Source: Bacteroidales bacterium (GTDB taxonomy: Bacteria; Bacteroidota; Bacteroidia; Bacteroidales; UBA932). Taken from it: 64,000 nucleotides of DNA. The notes below the pieces were generated by a model. That model saw only the letters and a list, made by a program, of their open reading frames with translations. It did not search any database and had not been told where the DNA came from. A program made the position numbers and the translations under genes. Location: positions 62,001 through 126,000 of the forward strand of contig JAGCVS010000012.1 in the NCBI GenBank assembly GCA_017962235.1, read 5' to 3'. Of this stretch, positions 29,702 through 38,396 are shown piece after piece (the stretch's first letter is position 1; every line of letters starts with the position of its first letter).

Positions 29702-30715
29702 CTATTTCAGTATGTTTCGAATCAAGTACTGTGCAATGTGGACCGCATTTGTGGCGGCGCCGATGCGCAGGTTGTCTGCGACGACCCACATATTCAGACA
29801 GTTCGGAGCGGAGAAGTCGCGGCGCAGGCGCCCCACGTAAACCTCGTTGTGGCCAAAGGCCTCCAGCGGCATGGGGTAGATGTTGTGCGCCGGATCGTCG
29901 CGCAGCACGCAGCCGGGCGCCTTGCCTTCCGCAAATATCGCCTTGACCTCGTCCAGGTCATAATCGTTCTCGAACTCCACGTTCACCGCCTCGCTGTGGC
30001 CGCCCGTCACGGGGACGCGCACGGTGGTGGCGGTAACCTTGATGCCGGGGTCGCCGAATATCTTCACCGTCTCGTTGGTCATCTTCATCTCCTCTTTGGT
30101 GTAGCCGTTGTCCAAAAAGACGTCGATGTGGGGCAGTATGTTGCGGTCGATCTGGTGCGGATAGGCGTCGGGCAGCTGTCTTGCGCTCGCGTCGCCCCGT
30201 TCGCGCAGCATCTGGTGGATTCCCTTCATGCCGCTGCCGGTCACGCTCTGGTAGGTGGAAACCACCACGCGCTTGATCTTCCAGCGCCTGTGCAGCGGGG
30301 CCAGCGCCAGCACCATCTGTATGGTGGAGCAGTTGGGGTTGGCGATAATCATATCGTCTTTGGTGAGCACATCGCCGTTAATCTCGGGCACCACCAGCTT
30401 CTTGGTGGGGTCCATGCGCCACTGCGACGAATTGTCCACCACGCGGCAGCCGACCTCGGCGAACTTGGGCGCCCACTCTGCGGAGACGCTTCCGCCGGCA
30501 GAGAATATGGCGATGTCGGGCCTGGCGGCAACGCCGTCTGCGAGCGAGACTACAGTCCACTCTCGGCCGCCGAAGCTCACCTTCTTGCCCACCGAGCGCT
30601 CAGATGCGCACGGAATCAGTTCTCCCACGGGGAAGTTCTCCTCTCCAAGGACCTCTATCATTTTGCTGCCTACCAGTCCGGTGGCACCTACAACTGCAAC
30701 TCTGTATGTTTTCAT
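29702..30715 (-). CDS. asd: Aspartate-semialdehyde dehydrogenase
   Basis: Reduces aspartyl phosphate to aspartate semialdehyde, the branch point to lysine/diaminopimelate and homoserine. It has 337 residues. The NADP motif VVGATGLVGSKM is at residues 8-19, the catalytic Cys129 is in NPNCSTIQ, and the active-site His lies in the VTGGHSEAVNVEF region. It is third in metX-thrA-asd, 6 bases after thrA. Confidence 0.97.
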   Translation of the reverse strand: MKTYRVAVVGATGLVGSKMIEVLGEENFPVGELIPCASERSVGKKVSFGGREWTVVSLADGVAARPDIAIFSAGGSVSAEWAPKFAEVGCRVVDNSSQWRMDPTKKLVVPEINGDVLTKDDMIIANPNCSTIQMVLALAPLHRRWKIKRVVVSTYQSVTGSGMKGIHQMLRERGDASARQLPDAYPHQIDRNILPHIDVFLDNGYTKEEMKMTNETVKIFGDPGIKVTATTVRVPVTGGHSEAVNVEFENDYDLDEVKAIFAEGKAPGCVLRDDPAHNIYPMPLEAFGHNEVYVGRLRRDFSAPNCLNMWVVADNLRIGAATNAVHIAQYLIRNILK

Positions 30716-30721
30716 GACGAT

Positions 30722-33154
30722 TTACTTTCTGCAAAGACAAATATTTCCGTAAACGCCGCCGGCGGTGATGCGAGCCCCGGCGCCTGCACCCTTGATAACC
30801 ACGGGGTAAGGGTAGAACTTGGTGGCGATGGATACCGCCGAATCGGTGCCCTCATAGCTGAAGAAGGGATGCTCAGAGGTGATGCATTTCAGACCGATGA
30901 CCACCTTGTCTCCCTCGATCTCCGCCATGTAGCGGAGCTTGCCGCCCTTGGCCATGGCATCGTTGCGCAGACCGGAGAAATACTCCTCGTTGCGCGCGAG
31001 GGCTGCGAAGAAGTCTTCCACGCTCCCCTTGAGGCACTCTTCCGGCAGGAAACCCTTGATGTCTATCTGGTCTGCCTCAACCTCCGCACCCGTCTCGCGG
31101 GCCAGGATAATGGCCTTGCGCATCACGTCGATGCCCTGCAGGTCGGTGCGGGGGTCGGGCTCCGCGAAGCCGAGCTCCTTGGCGCGGCGCACTATGGTGG
31201 CGAAGGTATCCTTACATCTGGGCTGGCAATATTCGCTGAAGATGTAGTTCAGTGTGCCGGAGACTATGGCATCGATATGCTCTACGGTGTCACCGCTGCT
31301 CACCATCTGCTTGAGGGTGTGGATAACGGGCAGCGCCGCACCCACGTTGGTGTCGTAATAGAACGATGCCTTGCCCTCTTCAGCGCAGCGGCGGATTTGA
31401 CGGTAGAGGTTCATATCCAGCGAGTTGGCAATCTTGTTGCAGGTCACCACGCTGATGCCGGCCGCCAGTATGGAGGGGTAGTGGGTAGCGATGCCGATGT
31501 CGGAGGTGCAGTCCACGAACACGGAATTCGGGAGGGCCATCTTTATGGCTTCGTCAATAAAGTCGCCGGTGTTGATGCGCACGCTGCGGTCCAGAGCCGC
31601 GAACGCGGGAGCAATCCCGTCCGGGTCGAGGCCGTTCTTGCAGAAGAACTTGCCGTTGAGGTTGCAGATGCCCACTATGTTTATGGCGATGCCGTTCTCC
31701 TTGATCACGTTTATCAGCTGCCCGCCCACATTGCCGTAGCCGGCGATGAACAGGTTGAGGGTATGCTGATACTCGCTGAAGAACTCGTCATGGATGGCGC
31801 GCACCGCCTCGTTGATATCCTCCGTGCGGATTACGGCCGATATGTTGCGTTCCGACGAGCCCTGGGCGATGGCGCGGATGGTAATCCCTTCGCCGCCGAG
31901 GGCGTCGAACATGCGTCCGGTGACGCCCGACTGATTCTTCATATCATCGCCCACCAGCGAGATGATGGAATAGCCGCGTTCTATCTTGAGCGGCTCCAGC
32001 TTCTTGAGGCTGATTTCATACGCGAACACCTCGTCCACCGCCTTCTTTGCCAGCGGCGCGTCCTTCTCATCTATCACCACCAGCATGGTGTGGACAGACG
32101 AGGCCTGGGTGATGAGGATGATGTTTATGTCGTTCTTGGCCAGCACGTCGAACAGGCGGCTGGAGTAGCCCGGCACGCCCACCATGCCGCTCCCCTCCAT
32201 GGAGAGGATGGCCAGTTTGTCGCTGTTGGAGATGCCCTTTATGGCGCCGGCAGTCTCGGGAGGGTTGCTCTCTATGAGGGTTCCCTTGCCGTCGGGATCA
32301 AAGGTATTCTTTACCAGGATGGGGATGTTGTTGCCCACAACCGGCTGGATTGTAGGAGGATAGACCACCTTTGCACCGAAGTGCGAGAGCTCCAGCGCCT
32401 CGCGGTAGGAGATGTGCTCTATGGTCTTGGCCTCGGGCACAATATGGGGGTCAGCTGTCATCATGCCGCACACGTCGGTCCAGATTTCAAGCCTGCGGGC
32501 GCCGATTGCCGCCGCCAGGATGGATGCGGAATAGTCGCTGCCACCGCGCCCAAGGGTGGTGGTGTGCCCTTGTTCGTCCGAAGCGATGAAGCCGGGCATC
32601 ACGTACAGCTTGGAGTTGCTGCCGCCAAAGTACTCCTGCGCGTTGCGGTTGGTAGCCTCGGTGTCAACCACATTCTGCGCCAGGTCGCGGCGGGTCTTGA
32701 TGATGTCGCGGGAATCTACCCATTTGCAGCCCACGCCCATCGAGGTGAACTTGGCCGCCAGGATGCGTGTGGAGAGAAGCTCGCCAAAGCTCATAACCAG
32801 GTCCAGGGAGCGGTCCGTGAGCTCGCCGATGCGGAAGATGCCGTCGCAGATGCCGGTGAGCTGCACAAACTTGTCGCTGATCTCCTTGTCAATATCGTTC
32901 TGGAAATACTGCGGGAGAAGTTCGGAGATAATCTCGTGGTGCCTCTTCTCGAGGTCGGCCAGAATCCCCTTGTATCCTTCGTCACCGCTCTCGGCCATTC
33001 GTCCCGCCATTATGAGGGTGTCGGTAGCCTTGCTTATGGCAGAAGCCACAAGAATGGTCTTGTCGTTGCTCACGGCCTTGGTAACAATCTCCACCACCTT
33101 GCTCATGTTGGCGGCGTTGGATACGGAAGAACCTCCAAACTTTAAAACTTGCAT
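30722..33154 (-). CDS. thrA: Bifunctional aspartokinase / homoserine dehydrogenase
   Basis: An 810-residue fusion. Residues 1-~290 are the aspartokinase (KFGGSSVSN at 5-13, GRGGSDYSA near 229), then ACT regulatory repeats to ~450, then homoserine dehydrogenase (FIAGYGNVGGQ near 466, ETGAEVEADQIDIKGF). It performs the first and third steps from aspartate to homoserine. The ACT domains predict feedback control by threonine or a related end product. The ATG overlaps the end of metX by 13 bases, and asd, the middle step, follows. Confidence 0.97.
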   Translation of the reverse strand: MQVLKFGGSSVSNAANMSKVVEIVTKAVSNDKTILVASAISKATDTLIMAGRMAESGDEGYKGILADLEKRHHEIISELLPQYFQNDIDKEISDKFVQLTGICDGIFRIGELTDRSLDLVMSFGELLSTRILAAKFTSMGVGCKWVDSRDIIKTRRDLAQNVVDTEATNRNAQEYFGGSNSKLYVMPGFIASDEQGHTTTLGRGGSDYSASILAAAIGARRLEIWTDVCGMMTADPHIVPEAKTIEHISYREALELSHFGAKVVYPPTIQPVVGNNIPILVKNTFDPDGKGTLIESNPPETAGAIKGISNSDKLAILSMEGSGMVGVPGYSSRLFDVLAKNDINIILITQASSVHTMLVVIDEKDAPLAKKAVDEVFAYEISLKKLEPLKIERGYSIISLVGDDMKNQSGVTGRMFDALGGEGITIRAIAQGSSERNISAVIRTEDINEAVRAIHDEFFSEYQHTLNLFIAGYGNVGGQLINVIKENGIAINIVGICNLNGKFFCKNGLDPDGIAPAFAALDRSVRINTGDFIDEAIKMALPNSVFVDCTSDIGIATHYPSILAAGISVVTCNKIANSLDMNLYRQIRRCAEEGKASFYYDTNVGAALPVIHTLKQMVSSGDTVEHIDAIVSGTLNYIFSEYCQPRCKDTFATIVRRAKELGFAEPDPRTDLQGIDVMRKAIILARETGAEVEADQIDIKGFLPEECLKGSVEDFFAALARNEEYFSGLRNDAMAKGGKLRYMAEIEGDKVVIGLKCITSEHPFFSYEGTDSAVSIATKFYPYPVVIKGAGAGARITAGGVYGNICLCRK

Positions 33155-34155
33155 AAGTCGAAATGTTTATTGATACATTTTGTGATCTGTTCGCTCTCCA
33201 GCAGGAAGCCGTCGTGGCCAAAGTCGGAAGTAATCACCTCCAGGCTGGCCCCCGGAATCCCCTCTGCCAGGCGGCGGCTCTCGCTCACCGGGAACAGGAT
33301 ATCGCTGTCTATGGCAATGCAGAGCGTCTTGGCGGTGATGCCCTTCAGGGCCTTGTCCACACCGCCGCGCCTGCGCCCCACGTTGTGGGTATCGACCCCC
33401 AGCGTAAGGTAGTAATATGAATAAGCGTCGAACCGGCTGCAGAGCTTCTGCCCCTGATACTGCTGATATGTCACGGCGCGGTTGGCTATCAGAAAATCGG
33501 GATTCGCCTCTGCCTGCGTGCGCCCGTAACCCTCATAATTACGATAAGTGATAAGGGCCATGGAGCGCGCCGCCGCCAGCCCCGCCATTCCGCCGCGGGC
33601 GTCCTTCGAAGCATCAAAAGTGGGGTCGGCCTTGATGGCCATGCGCTGTGCCTCCAGGGTGGCGGTGCACCACGGGCTCACAATGGCGCTGGTGGCAATC
33701 AGGCAGAGATTTTTGATGCGGTCCGGGAACGTCGCCGCCCATTCTACAGACTGGAAGCCGCCGTTGCTGCCTCCCACCAGAAAATCCACCTTGTCTATGC
33801 ACAGATGCTCCCGCAGCAGGTCGTGTGCCCGCACCAGGTCACGGATTGTAACCAGCGGGAAGTTTCTCAGCGGTGCCTTGGCATAGTTGGTGGGGCCGGT
33901 GGAGCCGTAGCAGCTGCCAATGATGTTGGCACACACGATGTAATACTTCTCCGTGTCAAACAGCAGCCCCTTTCCCACAAGGGTGTCCCACCACTCCTCC
34001 GGATTGGAATTGGCGGTGAGGGCATGGCATATCCATATAACGGGGCGGCCTTCGCGCCTCTCGCAACTGGTGTGGTAACAAATTGTAAGGCCGTCCAGCG
34101 AACCGCCCGCCTCCAGTTGGAAAACTTTATCGTATGTGAATATGTGCCGCAGCAT
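33142..34155 (-). CDS. metX: Homoserine O-acetyltransferase
   Basis: An alpha/beta hydrolase-fold enzyme of 337 residues that activates homoserine for methionine synthesis. The nucleophile is Ser130 in GGSNGGFQSVEW, with the acid in CIAIDSDILFP and the base in SDFGHDGFLLE. The frame extends to a TTG at 34176, but a promoter -7 box covers that site, so the ATG at 34155 (MLRHIFTYDKVFQLEAGG) is chosen. The SNGG variant of the more common SMGG is noted. First gene of metX-thrA-asd. No SAM riboswitch is visible, and the leader is only about 15 bases. A succinyl donor cannot be excluded. Confidence 0.92.
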   Translation of the reverse strand: MLRHIFTYDKVFQLEAGGSLDGLTICYHTSCERREGRPVIWICHALTANSNPEEWWDTLVGKGLLFDTEKYYIVCANIIGSCYGSTGPTNYAKAPLRNFPLVTIRDLVRAHDLLREHLCIDKVDFLVGGSNGGFQSVEWAATFPDRIKNLCLIATSAIVSPWCTATLEAQRMAIKADPTFDASKDARGGMAGLAAARSMALITYRNYEGYGRTQAEANPDFLIANRAVTYQQYQGQKLCSRFDAYSYYYLTLGVDTHNVGRRRGGVDKALKGITAKTLCIAIDSDILFPVSESRRLAEGIPGASLEVITSDFGHDGFLLESEQITKCINKHFDLCKF

Positions 34156-34173
34156 CTGCAAAAGGTTGAGCCG

Positions 34174-34204
34174 CAAAGGTACCGTATTTTTTGTAACAAA
34201 GAAA
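34174..34204 (-). promoter_or_regulatory. Promoter of metX-thrA-asd
   Basis: On the minus strand TTTC, a 19-base spacer and TACCTTTG. The -7 box sits 19 bases before the metX ATG, leaving almost no room for a leader, and decides the start codon. Confidence 0.65.
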
Positions 34205-34231
34205 AAATAAGTTACATGCGTCTGGGGGCAA

Positions 34232-34262
34232 CAAAAAAGGCCAACTAAATAAGTTGACCTTT
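34232..34262 (-). terminator. Rho-independent terminator after the TPR lipoprotein gene
   Basis: An 8-bp stem with one G-T pair (GGTCAACT / AGTTGGCC), a short AT loop and a run of six T on the minus strand, 24 bases after the stop at 34286. A T-run on the plus side makes it nearly symmetrical. Confidence 0.8.
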
Positions 34263-34285
34263 TTCGCTGGTTATAATTTTAAACT

Positions 34286-35923
34286 TTATTTGATCTTGGC
34301 GAATTCGATATCATTCTCTGCGCGCTCCTTGAGTTCCTTGCAATTTTTGATTTTTGCAAGTTCTGCCTTAGCCTCGGCTGCTTTGCCCTGGCGTGCAGCG
34401 ATGATTGCGCGGAGGTATGCAGCGTACTCGCAATCCTGACCCTTCAGCAGGGAAGAAGCCTTTGCGAGGTCGCCGTTCAGGATGTATGCGAGAGCCTCGT
34501 TAGCGTCACCGGTGCCGGCGAGCTTCTTGGCAGCTGCTGCATAGTCACCCTTCTGGATATCGATAGCTGCGAGGTTAGCCTTGCCAGCCTTGCCGTTGTC
34601 CTTTGCGAAGAACTCGGCAGCCTTGTTGAGCTCACCGTCGCGGAGTGCCAGAACACCACGCAGGTTGTCCAGACCCTCGATGGAGCGGTCGTTGACCTTC
34701 TTGAGCATAGCCTCAGCCTGCTCGTTCTTGCCCTGGTCAAGCAGGATGCAAGCGGAGTTGATCTTAGCGCGGTCGCTGTCGAACTTCTTGATTGCCTGTT
34801 TGTAGATGTCCAGCTTAGCGTTAGCGTCGTCTACGAGGGTAGCGGTGCGGAGCAGAGCCTCCTCGTCAAGAGCGTCGATGTTATCCTCTACCAGAGCCTT
34901 GAGCTCTTCGGGGGTGTAGTTCTGGAACTCTACGTTGGTCACGAAACGTGCACGACGAAGTTCAGGGAGGACATCCTTTGCAAGGGTGCCGTATACGCTG
35001 GACATGTTCTTGATCTCACGCTCGCGGACGTCGGGATCGCTGTACATGGAGAGGACGCGGAGAATGAGGTCCTTGTCTTCAATGTTGGAGTTGTTTACCA
35101 GCTCCTGGAAGCCTTCCCAGTCCTCACCGATGCTGCGGGTAGCAACTTCACCGGTCTCAAGTTTCTTAGCAACCTTGCCGAATGCCTTCTGTGCAGAAGA
35201 TGCACGCTGGTCGGACAGCTGGTTGTTGCGCTTGATGGTACCCTCGGGAGATGCGTAAGCGATGATGTCGGTGCCGGTGATGGTGCGGCGGCTGTCGTTC
35301 ATCACGTCCTGAACGCCGGTCTTGTATTCCTTGATGGACTCGGAAGAGAGCTGGCTGGAACGTACGTCAGCGCTGTTTACAAGATAAAGGATCTGAGCCT
35401 CAACCTCCTCGGGAATAACATCCTGATAGTTGTCGGCAGCAGCCTCGTAAGCGCCGCTCTTCTTAGCGAGCTTGTAAGTGGTGTTTGCACCGTCTGCAAT
35501 CTTGATGTCCTCGGGGAATGCCCAGGATTTCTTTTTGTACTTAACGGTTGCGCGGCCAACGAGCTCGGATTTCTCCATGCCCTTCACATAGTTGAAGTGA
35601 ACGTGCTCTGTGATGCTTGCGCCGTCCTTGCCCACGGTCTTGAAGTTGTCGGTAACTTTCTCACCCTGGTATACGAAAGGCTCGCCTGCTACTTCCTGGC
35701 CAGCGAACTTCATAACGGGAACCACCTCGAGGATGGCTTTCTTGTGGAAATACTTAGCGGGGAAAGTAACGGTAACATCAGCGTCGATGTTGTCTGCGAT
35801 TACTTCGAGAACCTCGGGGTTGCACTCGATTTTTACCTGGTCGGCGAGGTCGGCCATCTTGGAGACCTTGTTGCAGGACATAACAGCAAGGCAGGCCATA
35901 GCGATAAATAAAACTTTCTTCAT
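34286..35923 (-). CDS. OmpA-like / TPR repeat lipoprotein, conserved in Bacteroidales
   Basis: A 545-residue predicted lipoprotein: MKKVLFIAMACLAVMSC with the lipobox Cys at 17. Residues ~25-190 look like beta-rich repeats. A central region near 200-330 has the pattern IIAYASPEGT..NNQLSDQRASSA, which resembles the peptidoglycan-binding OmpA-like fold. From ~370 to the end the sequence is helical and Ala-rich with TPR-like repeats (QGKNEQAEAMLKK, KGDYAAAAKKL, QGKAAEAKAELAK). Codons are of the highly expressed type. A structural role at the outer membrane or peptidoglycan is inferred. The frame runs back to 36166, but that part overlaps the divergent gene, so 35923 is the start. Confidence 0.75.
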   Translation of the reverse strand: MKKVLFIAMACLAVMSCNKVSKMADLADQVKIECNPEVLEVIADNIDADVTVTFPAKYFHKKAILEVVPVMKFAGQEVAGEPFVYQGEKVTDNFKTVGKDGASITEHVHFNYVKGMEKSELVGRATVKYKKKSWAFPEDIKIADGANTTYKLAKKSGAYEAAADNYQDVIPEEVEAQILYLVNSADVRSSQLSSESIKEYKTGVQDVMNDSRRTITGTDIIAYASPEGTIKRNNQLSDQRASSAQKAFGKVAKKLETGEVATRSIGEDWEGFQELVNNSNIEDKDLILRVLSMYSDPDVREREIKNMSSVYGTLAKDVLPELRRARFVTNVEFQNYTPEELKALVEDNIDALDEEALLRTATLVDDANAKLDIYKQAIKKFDSDRAKINSACILLDQGKNEQAEAMLKKVNDRSIEGLDNLRGVLALRDGELNKAAEFFAKDNGKAGKANLAAIDIQKGDYAAAAKKLAGTGDANEALAYILNGDLAKASSLLKGQDCEYAAYLRAIIAARQGKAAEAKAELAKIKNCKELKERAENDIEFAKIK

Positions 35924-35967
35924 GGTTGTTTTTTGATATAGTTTTTGATTTTTACGTCGATTTGGGG

Positions 35968-35975
35968 CAAATATA
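35968..35975 (-). promoter_or_regulatory. Promoter -7 box for the TPR lipoprotein
   Basis: TATATTTG on the minus strand, 45 bases before the start at 35923, in the 97-base divergent gap. On the plus strand TAATTTCG at 36008-36015 is a weaker candidate for the sigma-54 activator gene. Confidence 0.55.
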
Positions 35976-36020
35976 GTAATTATAAAAAATAAGTGGAGAA
36001 AAAATTGTAATTTCGCCCCT

Positions 36021-37238
36021 ATGAACTTTGAATCCATAAAACAGAGGTTTGGAATTATAGGCGATTCGGCCGCCCTGGACAGTGCCATCGGCATTGCCCT
36101 GCAGGTGGCCAAGACCGACCTCTCCGTGCTGGTTACGGGCGAGAGCGGCGTGGGCAAGGAGTTCATACCCCAGATTATCCACTACAACAGCCCCCGCAAA
36201 CACAACGTATATCTCTCCATCAACTGCGGCGCGATTCCGGAAGGTACCATAGACTCCGAGCTGTTCGGGCACGAGAAGGGTGCCTTCACCGGCGCCAACG
36301 AGATGCGCAAGGGCTATTTTGAGGAGGCGGACGGCGGCACCCTCTTCCTGGACGAGGTGGCGGAGCTGCCCCTCTCCACCCAGGTGCGCCTGCTGCGCGT
36401 GCTGCAGACGGGCGAATTCATGAAAGTGGGGTCGTCAAAGATTCAGAAGACCAACGTGCGGGTGGTGGCAGCCACCAATATCGACTTAAGGCGCGCCATA
36501 GAGTCGGGCCGCTTCCGCGAGGATCTGTACTTCCGCCTGAACACGGTGCCCATCCGCATGCCGGCGCTGCGCGACCGCAAGGAGGACATCCACAAGCTGT
36601 TCCGCAAGTTCGCGCTGGACTTTGCAAACAAATATATGATGCCGGCCATCCGCCTCACCGCCGATGCGGTGGAGAAGCTGGAGGCTTACGGCTGGCCAGG
36701 CAACGTACGTGAGCTCAAGAGCGTGGCGGAGCGTATCTCCGTGATGGAGACCGACCGCATAATTGAGAGCCGCACCCTTGAGAAATATCTGCAGAACGAT
36801 CTGAACACTTCGCTGCCCGCGCTGGCCGGCAGTGCAGCCGCAGATTACATGAGCGACCGCGACATCATCTTCAAGATGATAATGCAGCTCAAGCAGGACA
36901 TCGAGGCACTAAAGTCGCGCATGGACGCGCTGGGGCAGGGGGCACCCGCCGCCGGCAAGTTCATCCCGCAGCACTCTAACCTGAACGTGGAGAGCAGCGA
37001 TGCCGCCGAGGTGCATGCATACGAGCCGGAGGCGGTGGAAGAGCAGCCGGTGCAGGAGGTCTGGCACCACGCCGAACCGGTGGAGGAAGAAGATCAGAAC
37101 CTCTCCATAAACGACAAGAAGTCGGAACTGATAGTGCGCGCGCTGGAGAAGCACCACGGCAACCGCAAGGAGGCGGCCGCGGAGCTGGGCATATCGGAGC
37201 GCACCCTTTACCGTAAAATCAAAGATCTGGGCTTATGA
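36021..37238 (+). CDS. Sigma-54-dependent transcriptional activator (AAA+, Fis-type HTH)
   Basis: A 405-residue bacterial enhancer-binding protein without a receiver domain. Walker A GESGVGKE is at 40-47, the sigma-54 contact loop GAFTGA at 87-92, Walker B GGTLFLDE at 105-112, and the arginine region [17 protein letters not shown] near 170. A charged acidic linker (~285-365) leads to a Fis-type helix-turn-helix ([20 protein letters not shown]). With no input domain its activity must be set by level, partner or ligand. The adjacent lptE start overlaps its stop by 4 bases (ATGA), so it belongs to the envelope operon with lptE and secG. Confidence 0.94.
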   Translation: MNFESIKQRFGIIGDSAALDSAIGIALQVAKTDLSVLVTGESGVGKEFIPQIIHYNSPRKHNVYLSINCGAIPEGTIDSELFGHEKGAFTGANEMRKGYFEEADGGTLFLDEVAELPLSTQVRLLRVLQTGEFMKVGSSKIQKTNVRVVAATNIDLRRAIESGRFREDLYFRLNTVPIRMPALRDRKEDIHKLFRKFALDFANKYMMPAIRLTADAVEKLEAYGWPGNVRELKSVAERISVMETDRIIESRTLEKYLQNDLNTSLPALAGSAAADYMSDRDIIFKMIMQLKQDIEALKSRMDALGQGAPAAGKFIPQHSNLNVESSDAAEVHAYEPEAVEEQPVQEVWHHAEPVEEEDQNLSINDKKSELIVRALEKHHGNRKEAAAELGISERTLYRKIKDLGL

Positions 37239-37747
37239 CAAAACGCATTAATATACTTCTGGCGCTGATGCTGGCGGTGGTATGCGTGAACGGATGCGGG
37301 ATTTACTCCTTTTCCGGTACCTCCATCCGCCCCGACGTGCACACCATCACCATAGAGCCGGTGACCAACAACGCCATGAAGGTGAACCCCGCGCTGGCCA
37401 ACGACCTCTCCGAGGCGCTCAAGGACAAGTTCAAGAAGCTTACCAGCCTGGAGCAGGTGGAGATGGACGGCGACTTGCTGCTGGTGGTCACGGTGGAATC
37501 TTACGACGTTAAGGCGCAGGGTATCTCCAAAGACGAGACTGCGGCGCAGAACCGCCTCACGGTGACCTGCCGCGCATCTTTCGAGAACTACAAGCACCCG
37601 GAGGAGAGTTTTGAGAAGAAAAGTTTTGCCGCATATCAGGATTACGACGCCGACCTCTCGCTGGACGAGGTGGAGGCGGCGCTGTGCGACGATATCATAG
37701 AGACACTGGTGGAGGATATATTCAACGCGTCGGTGGCGCAGTGGTAG
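37235..37747 (+). CDS. lptE: LPS assembly lipoprotein LptE
   Basis: A 170-residue lipoprotein with signal peptide and Cys at ~21 (CVNGCGIYSFSGTS). The start YSFSG and IEPVTNNA pattern is typical of Bacteroidota LptE, which plugs LptD during insertion of LPS in the outer membrane. Translationally coupled to the upstream sigma-54 activator by an ATGA overlap. Identification rests on lipobox, size and conserved neighbourhood. Confidence 0.82.
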   Translation: MTKRINILLALMLAVVCVNGCGIYSFSGTSIRPDVHTITIEPVTNNAMKVNPALANDLSEALKDKFKKLTSLEQVEMDGDLLLVVTVESYDVKAQGISKDETAAQNRLTVTCRASFENYKHPEESFEKKSFAAYQDYDADLSLDEVEAALCDDIIETLVEDIFNASVAQW

Positions 37748-37752
37748 ATTAT

Positions 37753-37784
37753 TTTGCTATATCGCGAAAAATGTGCTTACTTTG
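37753..37784 (+). promoter_or_regulatory. Promoter of secG
   Basis: TTTG at 37753-37756, a 20-base spacer and TTACTTTG at 37777-37784, one mismatch from TAnnTTTG. The leader to the ATG at 37825 is about 35 bases. Confidence 0.55.
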
Positions 37785-37824
37785 CACCCCCTAAACGAGA
37801 CAGAAACAAATAATATTCAACAAT

Positions 37825-38178
37825 ATGCAAGCAATTTATATCACAATTTCCGTAATCATCGTGGTGGCCAGCGTGCTTCTGACCCTCATCGTGCTTGTGC
37901 AGAACTCCAAGGGAGGCGGCCTCGCAGCTAACTTTGCTGCCGGCAACACCACCTTTGGCGTGCGTCAGACAGCCGATTTCCTGGAGAAGACCACCTGGTG
38001 GCTGGCCGGCATCGTGCTGGTGCTCTGCATTGTGGCAACCTTCTTCACCCCCAAGGCAAGCAAGGGCGCCGCTTCCAGCATTGAGAACCAGATTCAGCAG
38101 ACCGCTCCCGCAGAAGGCGAACCCGCCCTCCCTGCAAACACCATCGCGGTTCCCGCTGAGGAGACTCCTGCCGAGTAA
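37825..38178 (+). CDS. secG: Protein translocase subunit SecG
   Basis: A 117-residue inner-membrane protein with two hydrophobic segments (~4-22 and ~58-76) joined by the SecG motif VLVQNSKGGGLAANF. It is an accessory subunit of the SecYEG channel. The C-terminal tail is a flexible Glu/Ala/Pro stretch. Ends at a strong terminator. Confidence 0.95.
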   Translation: MQAIYITISVIIVVASVLLTLIVLVQNSKGGGLAANFAAGNTTFGVRQTADFLEKTTWWLAGIVLVLCIVATFFTPKASKGAASSIENQIQQTAPAEGEPALPANTIAVPAEETPAE

Positions 38179-38200
38179 TTATATCCACGGTTACGAAAAG

Positions 38201-38226
38201 AACCCGCCTTGCGGCGGGTTTTTTTA
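38201..38226 (+). terminator. Rho-independent terminator of secG
   Basis: AACCCGCC / GGCGGGTT, an 8-bp stem with a 4-base loop, followed by a run of seven T, 22 bases after the secG stop. Confidence 0.93.
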
Positions 38227-38280
38227 TGCCCAGGCTGCAACCGCCAACGGGCGGGTAATATGTACAGAGCCCCATATACA

Positions 38281-38312
38281 AAAGAGCCGACCCCGTAAGG
38301 AGCCGGCTCTTT
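38281..38312 (-). terminator. Terminator of the rplC-rpsC operon
   Basis: A 9-bp stem AAAGAGCCG / CGGCTCTTT (13-14 base loop) with TTTTGTAT following on the minus strand. It lies 85 bases after the rpsC stop. A T-rich tail on the plus side means it may also back up secG termination. Confidence 0.75.
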
Positions 38313-38318
38313 CGTTTT

Positions 38319-38379
38319 GAGATTCCTCGACTACGCTCGGAATGACACTGGGCGTGCGCTCAGAATGACACCGGGCGTG
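38319..38379 (+). repeat. Dispersed repeat copy 3 with a 23-base tandem duplication
   Basis: GAGATTCCTCGACTACGCTC followed by GGAATGACA matches the copies at 42 and 12742. It runs into two 23-base units (38334-38356 and 38357-38379), each of the form CGCTC-GAATGACAC-GGGCGTG and differing at two positions. It lies between the rpsC stop and its terminator. Confidence 0.7.
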
Positions 38380-38396
38380 TGAGTGACGGCAATGGC

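Noticed and set aside
29738-33145. Plus-strand open frame of 1135 codons
   Set aside because: It lies opposite asd and thrA, which have full families and motifs. The translation is rich in His/Leu/Val/Gly with no domain, as expected for the antisense of GC-rich codon-biased genes.
34156-34231. SAM or other riboswitch before metX
   Set aside because: The promoter -7 box is only 19 bases from the ATG, which leaves no space for an aptamer, and no conserved riboswitch core was seen.
35924-36166. Longer start of the TPR lipoprotein at 36166
   Set aside because: It would overlap the sigma-54 activator gene by about 145 bases and hide a clear lipoprotein signal peptide at 35923.
38334-38379. Short CRISPR-like array
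   Set aside because: Two 23-base units lie directly next to each other without spacers and no cas genes are present. It is a simple tandem duplication.
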